A stretch of DNA of 32,667 nt from Kitasatospora phosalacinea (GCF_000716545.1 NZ_JNWZ01000079.1:1-32667); one strand, 5' to 3'; positions 8,608 through 16,703 are shown, numbered from the stretch's first letter. A program made the numbers and translations. The notes: a model not told the origin generated them from the sequence alone.

Positions 8608-8644
8608 GGGGCGGGGGAGCCACCAGCCAGGGGAACCCCGCCCC
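8608..8644 (+). terminator. Hairpin between the two secreted GH32 genes
   Basis: GGGGCGGGG (8608-8616) pairs with CCCCGCCCC (8636-8644) around a 19-nt loop, 17 bp after the first GH32 stop. The loop is long and there is no T-tract, so it is a weaker terminator candidate than the hairpins at 6463 and 11219. Confidence 0.4.
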
Positions 8645-8731
8645 CACCTCACCGCGCCACCCCATCCCGCACCAACCCGTCCCGCATCACCCGACGAAGC
8701 GCTCCACCCGCCACAGCAGGAGGCCTTTCTG

Positions 8732-11212
8732 ATGCACCGACCCTTCTTCCGCCGCCGCTCGCTGGCCGTGGCGCTGGCTACCGGGCTCGCGCTGCCCGCG
8801 CTCACCGCGGCCGGCAGCCCGGCGGCGACCGCCTACGACGAGCCCTACCGGCCCCAGGTCCACTTCACCCTCCCCAACAGCTGGATCGGAGACCCGAACG
8901 GCCTCGTCTACCGGAACGGGCGCTACTACCTCTACAGCTACGGGACGTGGGAGGGCGCAGTCAGCTCGGACCTGGTCCACTGGGAGAACATCCCCGTGAC
9001 CGGCCCGCAGCGCGACCCCGGCAGCAGCGCCTTCTACTCCGGAAGCGCCGTCGTGGACAAGGACAACACCACCGGGTTCGGAACCCCCGGACACCCGGCC
9101 ATGGTCGCCTTCTTCACCAGCCAGATGGCCGACGGGAACCAGACGCAGTCCCTCGCCTACAGCACCGACGACGGCCGGACCTGGACCCGCTACGCCGGCA
9201 ACCCCGTCCTGGACCTGCACTCCCAGAACTTCCGCGACCCCAAGGTGTTCTGGGACGCGCCGACCCACAGCTGGCTCATGGTCATCGCGCTGTCCGACCA
9301 GCACAAGGTCTCCTTCTACCGCTCACCGGACCTCAAGCAGTGGACCCACCTGAGCGACTTCGGACCCGCGGGCTCCACCAGCGGCGTCTGGGAGATGCCC
9401 GACCTCTACGAGCTGCCCGTCGACGGGAACCCCCGGAACACGAAGTGGGTCCTGAGCGTGAGCGTCGGCAGCACCGGCGTGCAGTACATCACCGGCGAAT
9501 TCGACGGGACGAACTTCACCTCCGACGAGCCCGCCACCTACACCCCGCCCTCCGGCGACCCCCTCGACGGCTTCGAGTCCGGCAGCTACGGAAACTGGAC
9601 CACCACCGGCACCGCCTTCGGTGCCGCACCGGCGGCCGGCGCCCTCCCCGACCAGCAGCCCGTCACCGGAAACCCGGGCAGCCACCTCGCCAACAGCTAC
9701 AACGGCGGGGACAGCTCCACCGGCACCCTCACCTCGCCCGCGTTCACGGTCACCAAGCCGCACCTGAACTTCCTCGTCGGCGGCGGAAACAACCCCTACA
9801 CCCCCGACACGGCGACCTACGGCACCCTGCCCCCGGGAACCGTCTTCAACGACTTCTCCGGCCCCACCTACGGCCCCGGATGGACCGGCACGGGATCGTT
9901 CGCCGACTCCGGTCCCTCCATCGAGAGCCTGCCGGGCCAGATCGGCCCCCAGGCGCTCGACACCTTCGCTCCCGACGGCGATCCGGGCACCGGCGCCGTC
10001 ACCTCCCCGACCTTCACGGTCAACAGCCCCTACATCGACCTCCAGATCGCCGGCGGCAACCACCCCTGGGGGCAGGCCGACCCGACCGCAGTCAACCTGG
10101 TCGTCGACGGCGAGGTCGTCGCCACCGCCACGGGCAACAACACTCCCAACCTGACCTGGACCAACTGGGACGTGAGCCAGTACCAGGGCAAGCAGGCCCA
10201 GATCCAGATCGTCGACCAGAGCGACGGATCCACCGGCTGGGGACACCTCATGGTGGGCGACATCCTCTTCGCCGACGCCCCGGCCAAGCCCTGGGACACG
10301 CAGACCTCAGTGAACCTGCTCGTCAACGGCCAGGTCGTCCGTTCCGCCACCGGCGCCAACAGCGAGAACCTGGACTGGACCTCGTGGGATCTGAGCGACC
10401 TGCTCGGAAAGCAGGCCCAGATCCAGATCGTCGACCACAGCACCGGGGGCTGGGGCCACGTCCTGGCCGATGACTTCAGCCTCAGCGACGCACCTGCACT
10501 GGACACCAACCAGCGCGCCCACTGGGTCGACCACGGCGCCGACTTCTACGCCGCCACCACCTGGAACGACACCCCCAGCGGCCAGCGCATCAGCACTGCC
10601 TGGATGAACAACTGGGACTACGCCGGCCAGATCCCCACCACGCCCTGGAAGGGTGCCGAAACCTTCCCCCGTACGCTCTCCCTGCGCACCATCGACGGGA
10701 AGGTGCAGCTCGTTCAGAAGCCTGTCAGCGGCCTCAACGAACTCCGCACCGGGACCGCCTTCAACACCAAAAACCTGACCGTATCCAACACGACCACGCC
10801 CTTGAAGGCCAACGGGAAGACCCTGGACCTCACGGCCCGCCTCACCGCGGGCACCGCCGACAAGTTCGGGCTCAACATCCGCACCGGGGCCGGAGGGCAG
10901 TACACCCAGATCGGCTACGACACCCACACCGGAAAGCTCTACCTCGACCGCACCCATTCCGGTAACACCGGCTTCAGCCCGGCCTTCCCCAACGTGAAGA
11001 CCGCCCCCCTCGCCCTCGACCACGGAGCTGTGACCCTCCACATCCTCATCGACGCCTCCTCCGTCGAGGTCTTCGCCGACCAGGGCCAGGTCACCCTCAC
11101 CGACCAGATCTTCCCGGACCCCACCAGCACGGGCGTCAGCGCCTTCGCCGACAACGGCACCGCCACCCTCGACACCCTCCAGGCGTGGCAGCTCAAGTCG
11201 ATCTGGAAGTGA
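8732..11212 (+). CDS. Secreted GH32 fructan hydrolase with nested FEG/GGWGH insertions
   Basis: The 826-residue enzyme starts at ATG 8732, 8 nt after AGGAGG. The signal peptide has an RRRS n-region and ends near ATAYDEP. The GH32 triad is Asp54 (WIGDPNGL), Asp169 (FRDPKVFWD) and Glu221 (WEMPDLY; the usual Cys after Glu is Met). At about residue 277 the propeller is interrupted. An accessory domain begins (DGFESGSYG) and is itself interrupted at its GGGNN loop (about residue 360). A second complete copy follows (NDFSGPTYG to GWGHLMVGDILFAD, about 371-514). The first copy then resumes at TSVNLLVNG (525) and ends at GGWGHVLADDFSLSD (about 587). Catalytic blades resume at HWVDHGADFYA, and the GH32 C-terminal sandwich closes the protein. 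Substrate is probably levan or inulin. Confidence 0.92.
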   Translation: MHRPFFRRRSLAVALATGLALPALTAAGSPAATAYDEPYRPQVHFTLPNSWIGDPNGLVYRNGRYYLYSYGTWEGAVSSDLVHWENIPVTGPQRDPGSSAFYSGSAVVDKDNTTGFGTPGHPAMVAFFTSQMADGNQTQSLAYSTDDGRTWTRYAGNPVLDLHSQNFRDPKVFWDAPTHSWLMVIALSDQHKVSFYRSPDLKQWTHLSDFGPAGSTSGVWEMPDLYELPVDGNPRNTKWVLSVSVGSTGVQYITGEFDGTNFTSDEPATYTPPSGDPLDGFESGSYGNWTTTGTAFGAAPAAGALPDQQPVTGNPGSHLANSYNGGDSSTGTLTSPAFTVTKPHLNFLVGGGNNPYTPDTATYGTLPPGTVFNDFSGPTYGPGWTGTGSFADSGPSIESLPGQIGPQALDTFAPDGDPGTGAVTSPTFTVNSPYIDLQIAGGNHPWGQADPTAVNLVVDGEVVATATGNNTPNLTWTNWDVSQYQGKQAQIQIVDQSDGSTGWGHLMVGDILFADAPAKPWDTQTSVNLLVNGQVVRSATGANSENLDWTSWDLSDLLGKQAQIQIVDHSTGGWGHVLADDFSLSDAPALDTNQRAHWVDHGADFYAATTWNDTPSGQRISTAWMNNWDYAGQIPTTPWKGAETFPRTLSLRTIDGKVQLVQKPVSGLNELRTGTAFNTKNLTVSNTTTPLKANGKTLDLTARLTAGTADKFGLNIRTGAGGQYTQIGYDTHTGKLYLDRTHSGNTGFSPAFPNVKTAPLALDHGAVTLHILIDASSVEVFADQGQVTLTDQIFPDPTSTGVSAFADNGTATLDTLQAWQLKSIWK
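10190..10437 (+). repeat. 29-bp identical direct repeats inside the nested domains
   Basis: Positions 10190-10218 and 10409-10437 are identical over 29 bp and encode the shared strand KQAQIQIVD. They mark the C-terminal parts of the inner and outer accessory-domain copies. Identity at silent positions suggests fairly recent duplication or gene conversion. Confidence 0.85.
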
Positions 11213-11218
11213 ACAACC

Positions 11219-11259
11219 CCGCTGCCCGGCACGGCTCTCACGCCCGTGCCGGGCAGCGG
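11219..11259 (+). terminator. Strong terminator hairpin closing the fructan locus
   Basis: CCGCTGCCCGGCACGG (11219-11234) pairs perfectly over 16 bp with CCGTGCCGGGCAGCGG (11244-11259) around a 9-nt loop. It begins 7 nt after the second secreted GH32 stop codon. Confidence 0.8.
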
Positions 11260-11338
11260 CTCGGGCACCTTCCAGCGTCCCACTGCAAGCCGCGCCGCCC
11301 GCCACCGCCGCGGCCAACGCCGAGCCGCGCCGCGCCGC

Positions 11339-11525
11339 CTCGTCGGCTTCCGCAAGGTCCAGCTCGCCAAGGGCGCCGGCACCCGGGCCCCCTTCACCGT
11401 CACCGCCCAGGACCTCTCCACCTGGCAGTCCGGCACCTGGTTACCTCACCCCGGGCCCGTACGCCCTCTCCGCCGGCCAGTCCTCCCGCGACCTGCCCGT
11501 CCAGCGCACGGTCACCCTCGGCTGA
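11339..11525 (+). pseudogene. Remnant of a GH3-type fibronectin-III-like C-terminal domain
   Basis: The first frame reads LVGFRKVQLAKGAGTRAPF followed by TVTAQDLSTWQSGTW. After a shift of frame at about 11441 it continues YLTPGPYALSAGQSSRDLPV and ends VTLG before TGA (11523-11525). This pattern (L-x-GF-x-KV-L, FTV-DLS-W, PG-YAL--G-SSRDL) is the FnIII-like domain that closes GH3 beta-glucosidases and xylosidases. The catalytic part is missing, so only a tail of about 60 residues with one frameshift survives. It lies just past the terminator of the fructan locus. Confidence 0.6.
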
Positions 11526-11594
11526 CCGTGCCAGCAGCCTGCGAGGTGCGCTGATGCCCGACGGGGGCGGCGACGCGAAGTGCGCGCAACGCCT

Positions 11595-12225
11595 TCAGAC
11601 GGTGTCGCCCAGCTGCCAGTCGGGCGGGACCTTGGACAGGCCGATCAGGGCGCCGATGCCGAGGTGTTCGAGGAGCAGGGCCTTCAGGTTGCGGCCGTCG
11701 ATCAGGCCCAGACGCTGGCCGTTGCGGTGCGCGGTCTCCCAACTCGTCTTGCCGTACCGGGAGGTGGTGACGAGGACGCGCGGGCGGCCTGCTTGTCCTG
11801 GAGGGTGCCGAGCAGGGCCCGGACGGCCTCCGGGCTGACGACGTTCTTCGTGCGCTTGGCCTGGACGGCGATCACGGTGACGCCCGCCATGCTCACCACG
11901 TATGGGCGGACGGCCCGCCCGGTGGCGGGGTCGGTCGTGGCCACGCGCCCGTTGAGGACGCCGTGCCCACCACCCCCGTCGGCGTCACCGAGAACGCCTC
12001 GTCCAGCGCCCGCAGGGCCAGCCGCGCCGGCAGCCGCCGGTGGGTCTCCTGGAGGTCGGCCTCCTCGACCGGCAGCGGGACGACCTCCCCGCGCGGGGTG
12101 ACGAACCGGCACCCGTCCACGGCCGGCACCGCGTCCTGCGCGGGTAGCGCCACCTCGACGAGCAACTGCCCGGCCTCCGGCACGTACCCGACAGCGGCGC
12201 CCTCCCTGCCCCGGCCGCCAGACGG
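11595..12225 (-). pseudogene. Decayed Mrr-type restriction endonuclease gene
   Basis: Three minus-strand frames join into one protein-like path. About 12220-11965 gives YVPEAGQLLVEVALPAQDAV and LPARLALRALDEAFSVTPTG. About 11965-11790 gives NGRVATTDPATGRAVRPYVV, then VIAVQAKRTKNVVSPEAVRA. About 11790-11595 gives VLVTTSRYGKTSWETAHRNG, LIDGRNLKALLLEHLGIGAL and a stop. VQAKRTKN matches the QxK half of the Mrr-type PD-(D/E)xK site, and VLVTTSRYGK follows as in that family. The preceding catalytic Asp region seems deleted, since RPYVV runs almost directly into the QAK strand. Two frameshifts plus the deletion make it a pseudogene; the N-terminus is not recognisable. Confidence 0.65.
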
Positions 12226-12699
12226 CGGTACCCGCCCTGGGCCTGATCCGGTGCTCCTGCGCATGTTCTTCGGGCGGTGTTCCCGGAACAACGGGTGACA
12301 CGGTCTCATCCCCCAGGCGTAGCACCCCCAATAGGATCTTTTGGCGAGTCTCCTCCTCCTGGCCGTCGGCGCCGCGGTCGTCATCGTCGGATTCCAGATC
12401 AAGCCCGCCGACTGCGGCGTTCGTCATCGGGGGACGACTCGTGATGCTCGGCAGCGTCCGGTCCGGCGTCGGGGCCCTCGGGCGGACGGGCGGTACCGTG
12501 CCCCGCAGTGGAGCACTCGAAGGGGGTGGACACCGGGCCCGCGCCGATCGACCGGTGGGGCTCGGTCGTTGTGCGTGATGCCGCCGCGGTCGCCCGGTCG
12601 TCGGTGGCCGCCCGAACCGGCCCAGGTCTTCGCCCGGGAACTCGCCAGCCGCGTGTCAACTTCCTTTCGGACGCGAGATCGCCCCGGCCGCCGCTTCGC
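12226..12699. other. Gene-poor stretch with possible membrane-protein relic
   Basis: No credible gene is visible. On the plus strand, TTG at 12341 behind AGGA opens a hydrophobic run LLLLAVGAAVVIVGFQIK. In the next frame AAFVIGGRLVMLGSV continues the hydrophobic pattern (about 12415-12460). This could be the frameshifted relic of a small two-helix membrane protein; the evidence is only hydrophobicity. Confidence 0.25.
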
Positions 12700-13428
12700 T
12701 CACAGGTGCCGGGTCAGTGCCTCGTGCACCCGCCGCCAGGCGTCGGCGGTGGCCCCGGCGTCGTGGTCCGCCGGCCGGTCGGCCGCGAAACCGTGACGGG
12801 CGCCCGGGTAGGTGATCAACTCGTGTCCGACCCCGGCGGCGGTGAGCCGGCGTTCGGCCTCCTGCCACTCCTCCGGGGGGAGGATGTGGTCCAGTTCGCC
12901 GCAGAAGCCCAGCAGGTGCACCCCGTTGGCGGCGATGCGTTCGGCCGTCTCCAGCGGGGGCACCGGACCGACCAGCGGGAAGCCGGAGTTGAGCAGCCAG
13001 CCCGGGTAGAACACCACCGCCAGTTCGAAGCGCAGCTCGGTGGCCGCGCGCACCGCGATGTGCCCGCCCATGCTCGTCCCGAGGAACGCCACCCCGCCCC
13101 CGCCGGCCAGCTCGCGGGCCCTGGCCAGGGCCTCGGCCGCGTCGGAGACCAGTTCGTCGCGGTCCAGGGCCTTCATCAGCACCAGGCCCGCCTCGCGCTC
13201 CTCGGCCTCGTACCCCAGCTCGGTGCGGCGTGCGGTGCGCCAGTAGAAGTCCGGCGCCACCGCCGCGTACCCGCGCTCCGCCAACTCGGCGCACACGCCC
13301 CGCAGGTAGGCGTTGACCCCGTACAGCTCGGAGCAGACCACCACCGCCCCGCGCACCTCGCCCGCCGGGAGGTGCACATAGGCCTCCACCCCGCCGGGAG
13401 TGCCCAGTTCCTGCCATTGACCTGCCAT
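12700..13428 (-). CDS. Dienelactone hydrolase family alpha/beta-hydrolase
   Basis: The 242-residue cytoplasmic protein matches the dienelactone hydrolase family in length and motif order. Glu34 in VVCSELYGVN is the conserved glutamate near the oxyanion site. The nucleophile elbow is FLGTSMGGH with Ser119, Asp180 lies in FCGELDHILP and His202 in GARHGF. Classical dienelactone hydrolase uses Cys at the nucleophile position; Ser here implies a general esterase or hydrolase rather than strict dienelactone chemistry. The start at 13428 follows a GGGGGAT ribosome site. It stands alone between decayed fragments, with no pathway partner nearby, so its substrate is unknown. Confidence 0.88.
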   Translation of the reverse strand: MAGQWQELGTPGGVEAYVHLPAGEVRGAVVVCSELYGVNAYLRGVCAELAERGYAAVAPDFYWRTARRTELGYEAEEREAGLVLMKALDRDELVSDAAEALARARELAGGGGVAFLGTSMGGHIAVRAATELRFELAVVFYPGWLLNSGFPLVGPVPPLETAERIAANGVHLLGFCGELDHILPPEEWQEAERRLTAAGVGHELITYPGARHGFAADRPADHDAGATADAWRRVHEALTRHL

Positions 13429-13481
13429 CGGATCCCCCGTCGAATCGATCGGAAACCAGCCGTTGCGCAGCGTAGTGCACG

Positions 13482-13745
13482 TCACCGGCTCGGCCGACCG
13501 GTTCCCGTGCGGGCACCGGTCCCGCTGTCCGGGGGTGCGGTGAAGCCCGCACAGAGCAGGCGGACGCTCCGGACGAACTTCTCGTCCTGGTCCAGCCGCT
13601 CCATCAACGGTCCCATCAGCAGCGGGAATCGGGCGCACAGGTCGGCGTACCGCTCGACGGTGACCGCCGGCGGTGCGCCGACAGGTCCGTCCGCCGGCCG
13701 GCCGAACCGCCTGAGCCGAACGCCGCGTCCGCGGGCCACTTCGGG
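13482..13745 (-). pseudogene. Unrecognised C-terminal protein fragment
   Basis: The minus-strand frame ending at TGA (13482-13484) contains a coherent helical segment, VERYADLCARFPLLMGPLME followed by RLDQDEKFVRSVRLLCAGF, with the G/C-ending codons of real genes here. Upstream it dissolves into Arg/Gly-rich sequence with no start or ribosome site. I do not recognise the family. It is probably the truncated 3' end of a lost gene; a short real gene is possible. Confidence 0.35.
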
Positions 13746-13827
13746 CACCTCCACGCCCCGGCCGCTGACGAGGGCCTTTCCGCAGGTCGTCCGCCCCGGA
13801 GGCGATCCCTCCGCCCCTGCCGCCGCC

Positions 13828-14151
13828 CTCGGCTTCCGCCGCCGGGACGGGCACGTGGAGATCAAGCGCAAGACTCCCGGCGCGGGCGGGGACAGCACCG
13901 ACCAGGGCGACTACCAGACCCTGGCCGAAGGCCGGCACTCCGCTTCCTACGGGCAGTGGCACACCGTCTCCGGCAGCGCGCGCAACACCGCCGACGGCAA
14001 GGTCCACCTCACCCTCGCCATCGACGGCAGAACTGTCCTGGACACCGTCGACAACGACCCGCAGCAGCTCTCCGCCCCCGGTGGAGCCGGCCTGCGTGCC
14101 GACAACACCGCCCTGGAATTCCGCGAGTTCACCATCGCCCCGGCCTGGCCC
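13828..14151 (+). pseudogene. Fragment of a lectin-like (LamG/DUF1080-type) beta-sandwich domain
   Basis: The plus-strand frame reads LGFRRRDGHVEIKRKTPG, then YGQWHTVSGSARNTADGKVH, LTLAIDGRTVLDTVDND, and GGAGLRADNTALEFREFTIA. The alternation of strands, WHTV and the closing G-x-GLR-DNT--EFR-F pattern are typical of concanavalin-A-like domains attached to secreted glycosidases and lyases. There is no start, no signal peptide and no stop before the frame runs antisense into the peroxidase gene, so it is an orphan piece of a destroyed carbohydrate-active enzyme gene. Confidence 0.6.
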
Positions 14152-14213
14152 GGCACGCGGGAACGCGACGGCGGCGTCGGGGCTCCCCGCGGGCGGCGCC
14201 CGCCGGCACGGCG

Positions 14214-14251
14214 GCGGTGGCCCGGGCCGCGGTTGCGGTCCGGGCCACCGC
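14214..14251 (-). terminator. Terminator hairpin of the oxidase-peroxidase operon
   Basis: A 17-bp stem (14214-14230 with 14235-14251, one mismatch or wobble) closes on the tetraloop GGTT. It starts 4 nt downstream of the peroxidase stop codon on the minus strand. Its symmetry would let it also stop plus-strand read-through. Confidence 0.75.
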
Positions 14252-14255
14252 GGGT

Positions 14256-16667
14256 TCACGAGCGTCGGCCCCAGACGGCGGTCGGACGGTCCTCGCGCAG
14301 CAGGTCGTCCTGGTGGTCGCCGCCGTGGTCGACCATGATCACCCGGTAGTCGTCCTGGTGGAACACCCAGTACCAGTGCTGGCCGCCGCCGGGTTCGTCC
14401 CGGCCGGGGACGGGGAGGAAGGCGTCCACCCGGGTGACGCCCTCCAGCGAGCGCCACTGGACGAGTTGGCGGTCGTCCCGCTGGAGCCGGTCGGGGTGGG
14501 CCCGGCCGGAGCGGCTGATGGAGATCAGGCGGTAGCGCTGGCCCACCGGGGTGTTGTGGAACAGCCAGTACCAGTACGAGCCGTCGCCGGCCGGCCGCAT
14601 GTCCGGCACGGGCAGGAAGGCGTCGACCTGGGTGACGGGAGTGCCACCGCCGAACGACGACCACCCGTTGATCGGCCGGTCCTCCGCCTCCACCCGGTTG
14701 TCGTACGGCTCGGCGGCGTCGATGGTGACGTAGCGGTAGACCTGGCTGCCGCCCACGGTGTGGAACACCCAGTACGCGTGCTTTCCGTTCGCGCCCTGCT
14801 CGTCGGGGACGGGCAGGACGGCGTCGAGCCGGGTGACGCCCCTCAGGGCCGGCCAGGACGAGTACGGGCCCACCTCCTCGACGACGACCCCGGTGCGGTC
14901 GTCGACGGTTCCGGTGGTGAGCCTGCGGGTCTCGGTCGCGCCGAGGTCGATCCGCCGGATCGTGCCCTGCTGGAACGTCCAGTAGCGCCCGGTCGTGCCG
15001 GGAAGCGGCAGGACGCAGTCCACCGGCAGGTTCCGGACCGCCGGCTGTCCGTCCTGCTGGCCTTGCTGCCCGCCCTGCTCGGCCTGTTCGCCGGTGAGGC
15101 GGCCCCGGGCGAGCCGGCGCAGGGTGCTGAGCGAGGGGGTGAAGCAGTAGAGCGCGCCGCGGGTCTGGACGAACGGCCGGAAGTCCAGGGTGGTGGTCTG
15201 CGGATCGCCCGCCGGGGACTTGCCCTCCCAGCTGACCCGGCCGTCGTTGACGGTGGCGAGCTGGCCGCCGACCAGCGGGTCGGGGCCGGGCTTGGCCTTG
15301 CGGCCGGGCGGGAAGTCGGGGTCGTTGATCCAGTTGGCCTGGATGAACTCGAACTGGCCGACCAGGTCGGACTGGTAGCAGACGAAGAGCAGGCCGCGCT
15401 CGGCGTCGGGGCCGTTCTCGGGGAGGTCGCTGATCGGGTCGAAGGGCTGTCCGTAGGGCGCGCCACGACGGATGATCCGGCGGGCGTCGATGAACCGCTC
15501 GGCGACCTCGCCCTCGGCGTCGAGCCCGGCCCGCGGGTTGGTCTTGCGCAGGTGCGAGAAGAGCGGGGTGATCAGGCCGTCGGGGTCGTCCGGGTCGCCC
15601 TTGTACTTGAAGTCGTTGTCCGATCCGGCGGCCGCACCGCCGGCCCGGTCGGGGTGCTTGCACACCGGGGAGCCGTCGCGCCAGCGGCCCACCAGCCGGG
15701 CGGCGAACCAGTCCCGCCCGGCGTCCTGCGGGACGGCCTTGAGGTCCTTCAGCCGCCGCAGCTGGGACTCGACCTGGGCCCACCAGCCCGGCACGTCCTG
15801 CTCCAGGCGGCGGACCACCTGGAACGAGCCGTTGTGCATCCAGGCGGGCACGGTGTCCTTCGCAGCGGTGCCCGGGTCGTGCTCGGGGGCCAGCGGCTTG
15901 CCGACCACGAACTCGCCGGCCGGGACGAGACGCGTCCCGGGGTGCTTGGCGGAGTAGTGGACGGTGCGTCCCTCCGGTCCGCCGGGGAGGTCCTCCAGTA
16001 CTTCGGTCCTGGTCGGGTCCGGCTCGTCGAAGCCCTCGACCTCCGGTTCGCTGATCCCGTCCTTGAAACCGAAGTGCTCCTTGCCCTTGCGCTTGCCCGG
16101 GAGGTGCCTGCCCTCCTGCTCGTAGACGACGACCGCGCCGGCCTGGGTGGCGGCCAGCTTCTGCTCCTTGACGGCGCCGTCGAGGCCTTCGGCGGTGTCG
16201 GAGGCGACGGTGAGCACCGCGTGCACGGAGGGCTTGTCGGCGCAGCCGAACACCCAGTGCTTGGGGTCGTTGTCGTCGGTGTCGCCGAGTGCGATCGACC
16301 GGGACGGGTCGCCCGGACCCTGGATGAAGGCTTCCAGGGTGTCGCCGGTCCGGGCCTCGGCGCGCAGCAGGTCGGGTTGCCCGGTGAGGAACTGCAGGCC
16401 GGGGTAGGTGAAGCTGAGGCCCAGCCAGGTGGCCCTCTGCGCGGTCGGGTCATCGCCGCCGTTGGCCTGGCGGGCCTGGCTGAACTCCTGGTTGAACGCG
16501 GCGACCCGCTCGGTGGTGGCGATCAGTGGGGTGGTCTTCTCCAGCCAGCTCCGGGCCGCGGGGGCGTCGGTGAACTGGAGGAGCAGCAGGATCATGTGGT
16601 CTTTCTTGAAGCCGGCCAGGATGTCGCCCTGGATCTCGGTGTCTTGCCGCAGGCTCAGGTCCGCCAT
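14256..16667 (-). CDS. DyP-type heme peroxidase fused to four hemopexin-like repeats
   Basis: This 803-residue protein has two parts. Residues 1 to about 520 are a dye-decolorising peroxidase: catalytic Asp203 in the family motif GFKDG (200-204), proximal heme ligand His372 in SHLRKTNPR, the heme-pocket motif RRGAPYG (400-406) and GLLFVCYQSDLVGQFEFIQ. After a Gln/Gly-rich linker (about 525-545) come four repeats of about 66 residues starting near 549, 614, 681 and 747. Each reads xDAxLPxP, then YWxFH, then a YR-strand, matching hemopexin-type propeller blades. No Tat or Sec signal is present, unlike many exported DyPs. It starts 36 bp after the oxidase stop, so the two genes are probably co-transcribed, and the oxidase product H2O2 is the natural co-substrate. 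Confidence 0.9.
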   Translation of the reverse strand: MADLSLRQDTEIQGDILAGFKKDHMILLLLQFTDAPAARSWLEKTTPLIATTERVAAFNQEFSQARQANGGDDPTAQRATWLGLSFTYPGLQFLTGQPDLLRAEARTGDTLEAFIQGPGDPSRSIALGDTDDNDPKHWVFGCADKPSVHAVLTVASDTAEGLDGAVKEQKLAATQAGAVVVYEQEGRHLPGKRKGKEHFGFKDGISEPEVEGFDEPDPTRTEVLEDLPGGPEGRTVHYSAKHPGTRLVPAGEFVVGKPLAPEHDPGTAAKDTVPAWMHNGSFQVVRRLEQDVPGWWAQVESQLRRLKDLKAVPQDAGRDWFAARLVGRWRDGSPVCKHPDRAGGAAAGSDNDFKYKGDPDDPDGLITPLFSHLRKTNPRAGLDAEGEVAERFIDARRIIRRGAPYGQPFDPISDLPENGPDAERGLLFVCYQSDLVGQFEFIQANWINDPDFPPGRKAKPGPDPLVGGQLATVNDGRVSWEGKSPAGDPQTTTLDFRPFVQTRGALYCFTPSLSTLRRLARGRLTGEQAEQGGQQGQQDGQPAVRNLPVDCVLPLPGTTGRYWTFQQGTIRRIDLGATETRRLTTGTVDDRTGVVVEEVGPYSSWPALRGVTRLDAVLPVPDEQGANGKHAYWVFHTVGGSQVYRYVTIDAAEPYDNRVEAEDRPINGWSSFGGGTPVTQVDAFLPVPDMRPAGDGSYWYWLFHNTPVGQRYRLISISRSGRAHPDRLQRDDRQLVQWRSLEGVTRVDAFLPVPGRDEPGGGQHWYWVFHQDDYRVIMVDHGGDHQDDLLREDRPTAVWGRRS

Positions 16668-16703
16668 GGTCGATCCGTTCTTCGCTCCGTCGGGGGTGGG
16701 GGG

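Noticed and set aside
12341..12460. Small membrane protein starting at TTG 12341
   Set aside because: The hydrophobic run breaks frame after one helix and continues in another frame. Without homology or a proper ribosome site this is at most a relic.
12700..15783. Minus-strand open frame joining the dienelactone hydrolase to upstream sequence (1027 codons)
   Set aside because: Homology begins exactly at the ATG at 13428 with its own ribosome site. The upstream part overlaps decayed sequence and the peroxidase gene in another frame.
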